DNA of 5,488 nt from Bacteroidia bacterium (GTDB lineage: Bacteria; Bacteroidota; Bacteroidia; Bacteroidales; BM523): NCBI GenBank assembly GCA_016209245.1, contig JACQWN010000565.1, forward strand, positions 1 to 5,488. The letters run 5' to 3'. Below, piece after piece: positions 4,623-5,488 of this stretch. The notes below the pieces were generated by a model. It was not told where the DNA came from and searched no databases. It worked only from the letters and a program-made list of their open reading frames with translations. Each line of letters starts with the position of its first letter. Position 1 is the stretch's first letter. The position numbers were made by a program, and so were the translations under genes.

Positions 4623-4878
4623 AAAGTTCCTCCCTGTTAAATTTAAAGTTATCAGGAAGCTTTATAGGATTTTCTTTGATAAATTGAAACAATTTATCAA
4701 AATGTTGACTTTTGTTATCATTCATAGAATTCTTTTGGTGAAACACTGTATTGGTTTCATTTTTCTCTTTAAAAGCTTCTATAAGAAATGCGATAACTTC
4801 AACATAATGTCCAATAAATTCATCAGGTATATTAACAATAAGCTGATTACTTTCAGGTACTATTATTTTCCTAAACAT
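4615..4878 (-). CDS. Antitoxin of PIN toxin copy 2 (VapB role)
   Basis: The protein has 87 residues from ATG 4878. This start gives MFRKIIVPESNQLIVNIPDE and then FIGHYVEVIAF, which lines up with the first residue of the other antitoxin (MYRQVFIPND...). It also leaves the TATCTTTG promoter box 22 bp upstream. Starts further out at 4887 or 4971 would place that box inside the gene. The C-terminus (FDKLFQFIKENPIKLPDNFK, FNREELYE) is the likely toxin-binding helix and tail. The central linker (FKEKNETNTVFHQKNSMNDN) is polar and probably flexible. The stop overlaps the toxin ATG by 8 bp. The role is to bind and neutralise the PIN toxin, probably with autoregulation of the operon. Confidence 0.82.
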   Translation of the reverse strand: MFRKIIVPESNQLIVNIPDEFIGHYVEVIAFLIEAFKEKNETNTVFHQKNSMNDNKSQHFDKLFQFIKENPIKLPDNFKFNREELYE

Positions 4879-4900
4879 ATTATACATTTTAGATAAAATA

Positions 4901-4908
4901 CAAAGATA
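4901..4908 (-). promoter_or_regulatory. Candidate -7 box (TATCTTTG) of the second VapBC operon
   Basis: The + strand caaagata gives TATCTTTG on the minus strand. It lies 22 bp from ATG 4878, matching the geometry at 4171-4178. The 67-bp space to the divergent gene at 4946 must also carry that gene's promoter, for which no clear TAnnTTTG was found on the + strand. Confidence 0.5.
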
Positions 4909-4945
4909 ACGAAAATTATTATTATTATTTTTAAAATATACAAAA

Positions 4946-5488
4946 ATGAAAAAAATAGATATTATTATCATAGCATTCCTGTTAATCTGTACAACAGGAA
5001 AAGCCCAAAAAGTAATTTCCCCTGCAGGAAGCGATTTTAGCAGTGCTAACTGGAAACTGTGCTGGACCTTAGGCGAACCGGCAGTAAAAACTTATACAAG
5101 CGCTAATTATACGCTAACGGAAGGTTTTCACCAACCTTTACTACCGTCGTGTGAAATCACGCTTGTTATTACATCAAGCAATGTAACCTGCTACGGCGGA
5201 AATGACGGCGTTGTATCGGTTACGGCTACCGGCGGCACATCACCGTATATTTATTTATGGAATAACGGATTAGTAGAGACGTCCAATTTGGGCGTCTCTA
5301 CTAATCCGGGCGTCTCCGCCGGAACATTCATTGTAACGGTCACCGATGCCATCGGCTGCACTGCAGTAGCTTCGGCAACAATAATCGAACCGGCACCCAT
5401 TACAATAAATATCACTGCCGGCGATGCTGCCTGCGGCGATTCAACGGGCTTTGCCTCAGCCATAGCAACAGGCGGAACATCCCCATAC
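4946..5488 (+). CDS. Secreted SprB-repeat protein, 5' part of gene
   Basis: The first 181 residues are present and the frame is open at the right edge. The signal peptide is residues 1-20/21 (MKKIDIIIIAFLLICTTGKA then Q): basic start, hydrophobic core, likely cleavage near KAQ. Residues about 23-64 have the WTLGEP...YTLTEGFHQP pattern common near the start of Bacteroidota secreted proteins. A first SprB-type repeat spans about 76-150 (VTCYGGNDGVVSV, GGTSPYIYLWNNG, GTFIVTVTDAIGCTA, IIEPAPI). A second begins at about 158 (AACGDSTGFASA, GGTSPY). SprB itself is a gliding adhesin secreted by the type IX system; whether this protein carries a C-terminal sorting domain cannot be seen. The first repeat holds an in-frame palindrome (5267-5307) that lengthens the WNNG-SAGTF loop to 15 residues; about nine is usual, from memory. 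Confidence 0.88.
   Translation, partial: MKKIDIIIIAFLLICTTGKAQKVISPAGSDFSSANWKLCWTLGEPAVKTYTSANYTLTEGFHQPLLPSCEITLVITSSNVTCYGGNDGVVSVTATGGTSPYIYLWNNGLVETSNLGVSTNPGVSAGTFIVTVTDAIGCTAVASATIIEPAPITINITAGDAACGDSTGFASAIATGGTSPY
5267..5307. repeat. Perfect 15-bp inverted repeat inside the SprB-repeat gene
   Basis: The arms ggattagtagagacg (5267-5281) and cgtctctactaatcc (5293-5307) are exact reverse complements around an 11-base loop. They are translated in frame as GLVET and VSTNP. The core GTAGAGACG/CGTCTCTAC is, from memory, that of palindromic repeats scattered through many Bacteroidota genomes. A further gggcgtctcc follows at 5308-5317. Confidence 0.9.

Noticed and set aside
4363..4896. A 177-codon open frame on the + strand
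   Set aside because: It is antisense to the second PIN toxin and antitoxin. Its composition is low-complexity Phe/Ile/Lys-rich, as expected from reading AT-rich coding DNA backwards.
4879..4971. Longer antitoxin start (118 residues)
   Set aside because: The extra N-terminal residues are AT-rich translation of the promoter region, and alignment with the other antitoxin places the start at 4878.
5251..5463. A 70-codon minus-strand frame
   Set aside because: It is antisense to the SprB-type repeats, which give a full signal peptide and repeat pattern on the + strand.

Overview
The window looks like an accessory region of an uncultured Bacteroidota (Bacteroidales-like) genome. Four things point that way: a partial secreted protein with SprB-type repeats, a surface or tail-fibre-like protein built on GNVGIGTT repeats, small toxin-antitoxin (TA) genes of Bacteroidota type, and TAnnTTTG-like promoter boxes. 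No rRNA, tRNA, transposase, integrase or CRISPR array is visible. The taxon is inferred from family content only.

Layout. (1) Positions 2-961 (+) hold the 3' end of a fibre-like gene. (2) Positions 1064-1608 (+) hold a complete two-gene TA operon: a DUF104-type antitoxin overlapping a MazF endoribonuclease with its catalytic Arg25 and Thr48. (3) Positions 1623-2528 (+) hold three orphan 3' ends of fibre genes, all in the same orientation. They alternate with small genes: a membrane/coiled-coil protein (1767-2003) and a HicB-like antitoxin (2184-2390) whose HicA toxin is cut off after about eight codons by the last fibre end. (4) Positions 2537-2627 and 3286-3441 carry heptanucleotide-periodic tandem repeats. 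(5) Positions 2671-3038 (-) encode a coupled pair of very small membrane proteins. (6) Positions 3135-3311 (+) hold a stump of a GxxExxY-family gene, broken off after its conserved N-terminus. (7) Positions 3521-4148 and 4218-4878 (-) are two complete antitoxin/PIN-toxin (VapBC-type) operons of similar design. Their toxin 3' ends are almost identical at the DNA level although the rest has diverged. (8) From 4946 to the right edge (+) runs the 5' part of a secreted SprB-repeat protein with a perfect 15-bp inverted repeat inside its reading frame.

How it fits together. Three TA modules appear intact (DUF104/MazF and two PIN systems), one is broken (HicB/HicA'), and there is one GxxExxY stump. 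The fibre ends after each + strand accessory gene suggest repeated recombination at fibre-gene 3' ends, with small genes inserted between successive copies. This pattern, and the HicA'/fibre junction in particular, is the most interesting part of the window. Whether the fibre ends are a recombination reservoir, an insertion hotspot or plain decay debris cannot be decided from the sequence alone.
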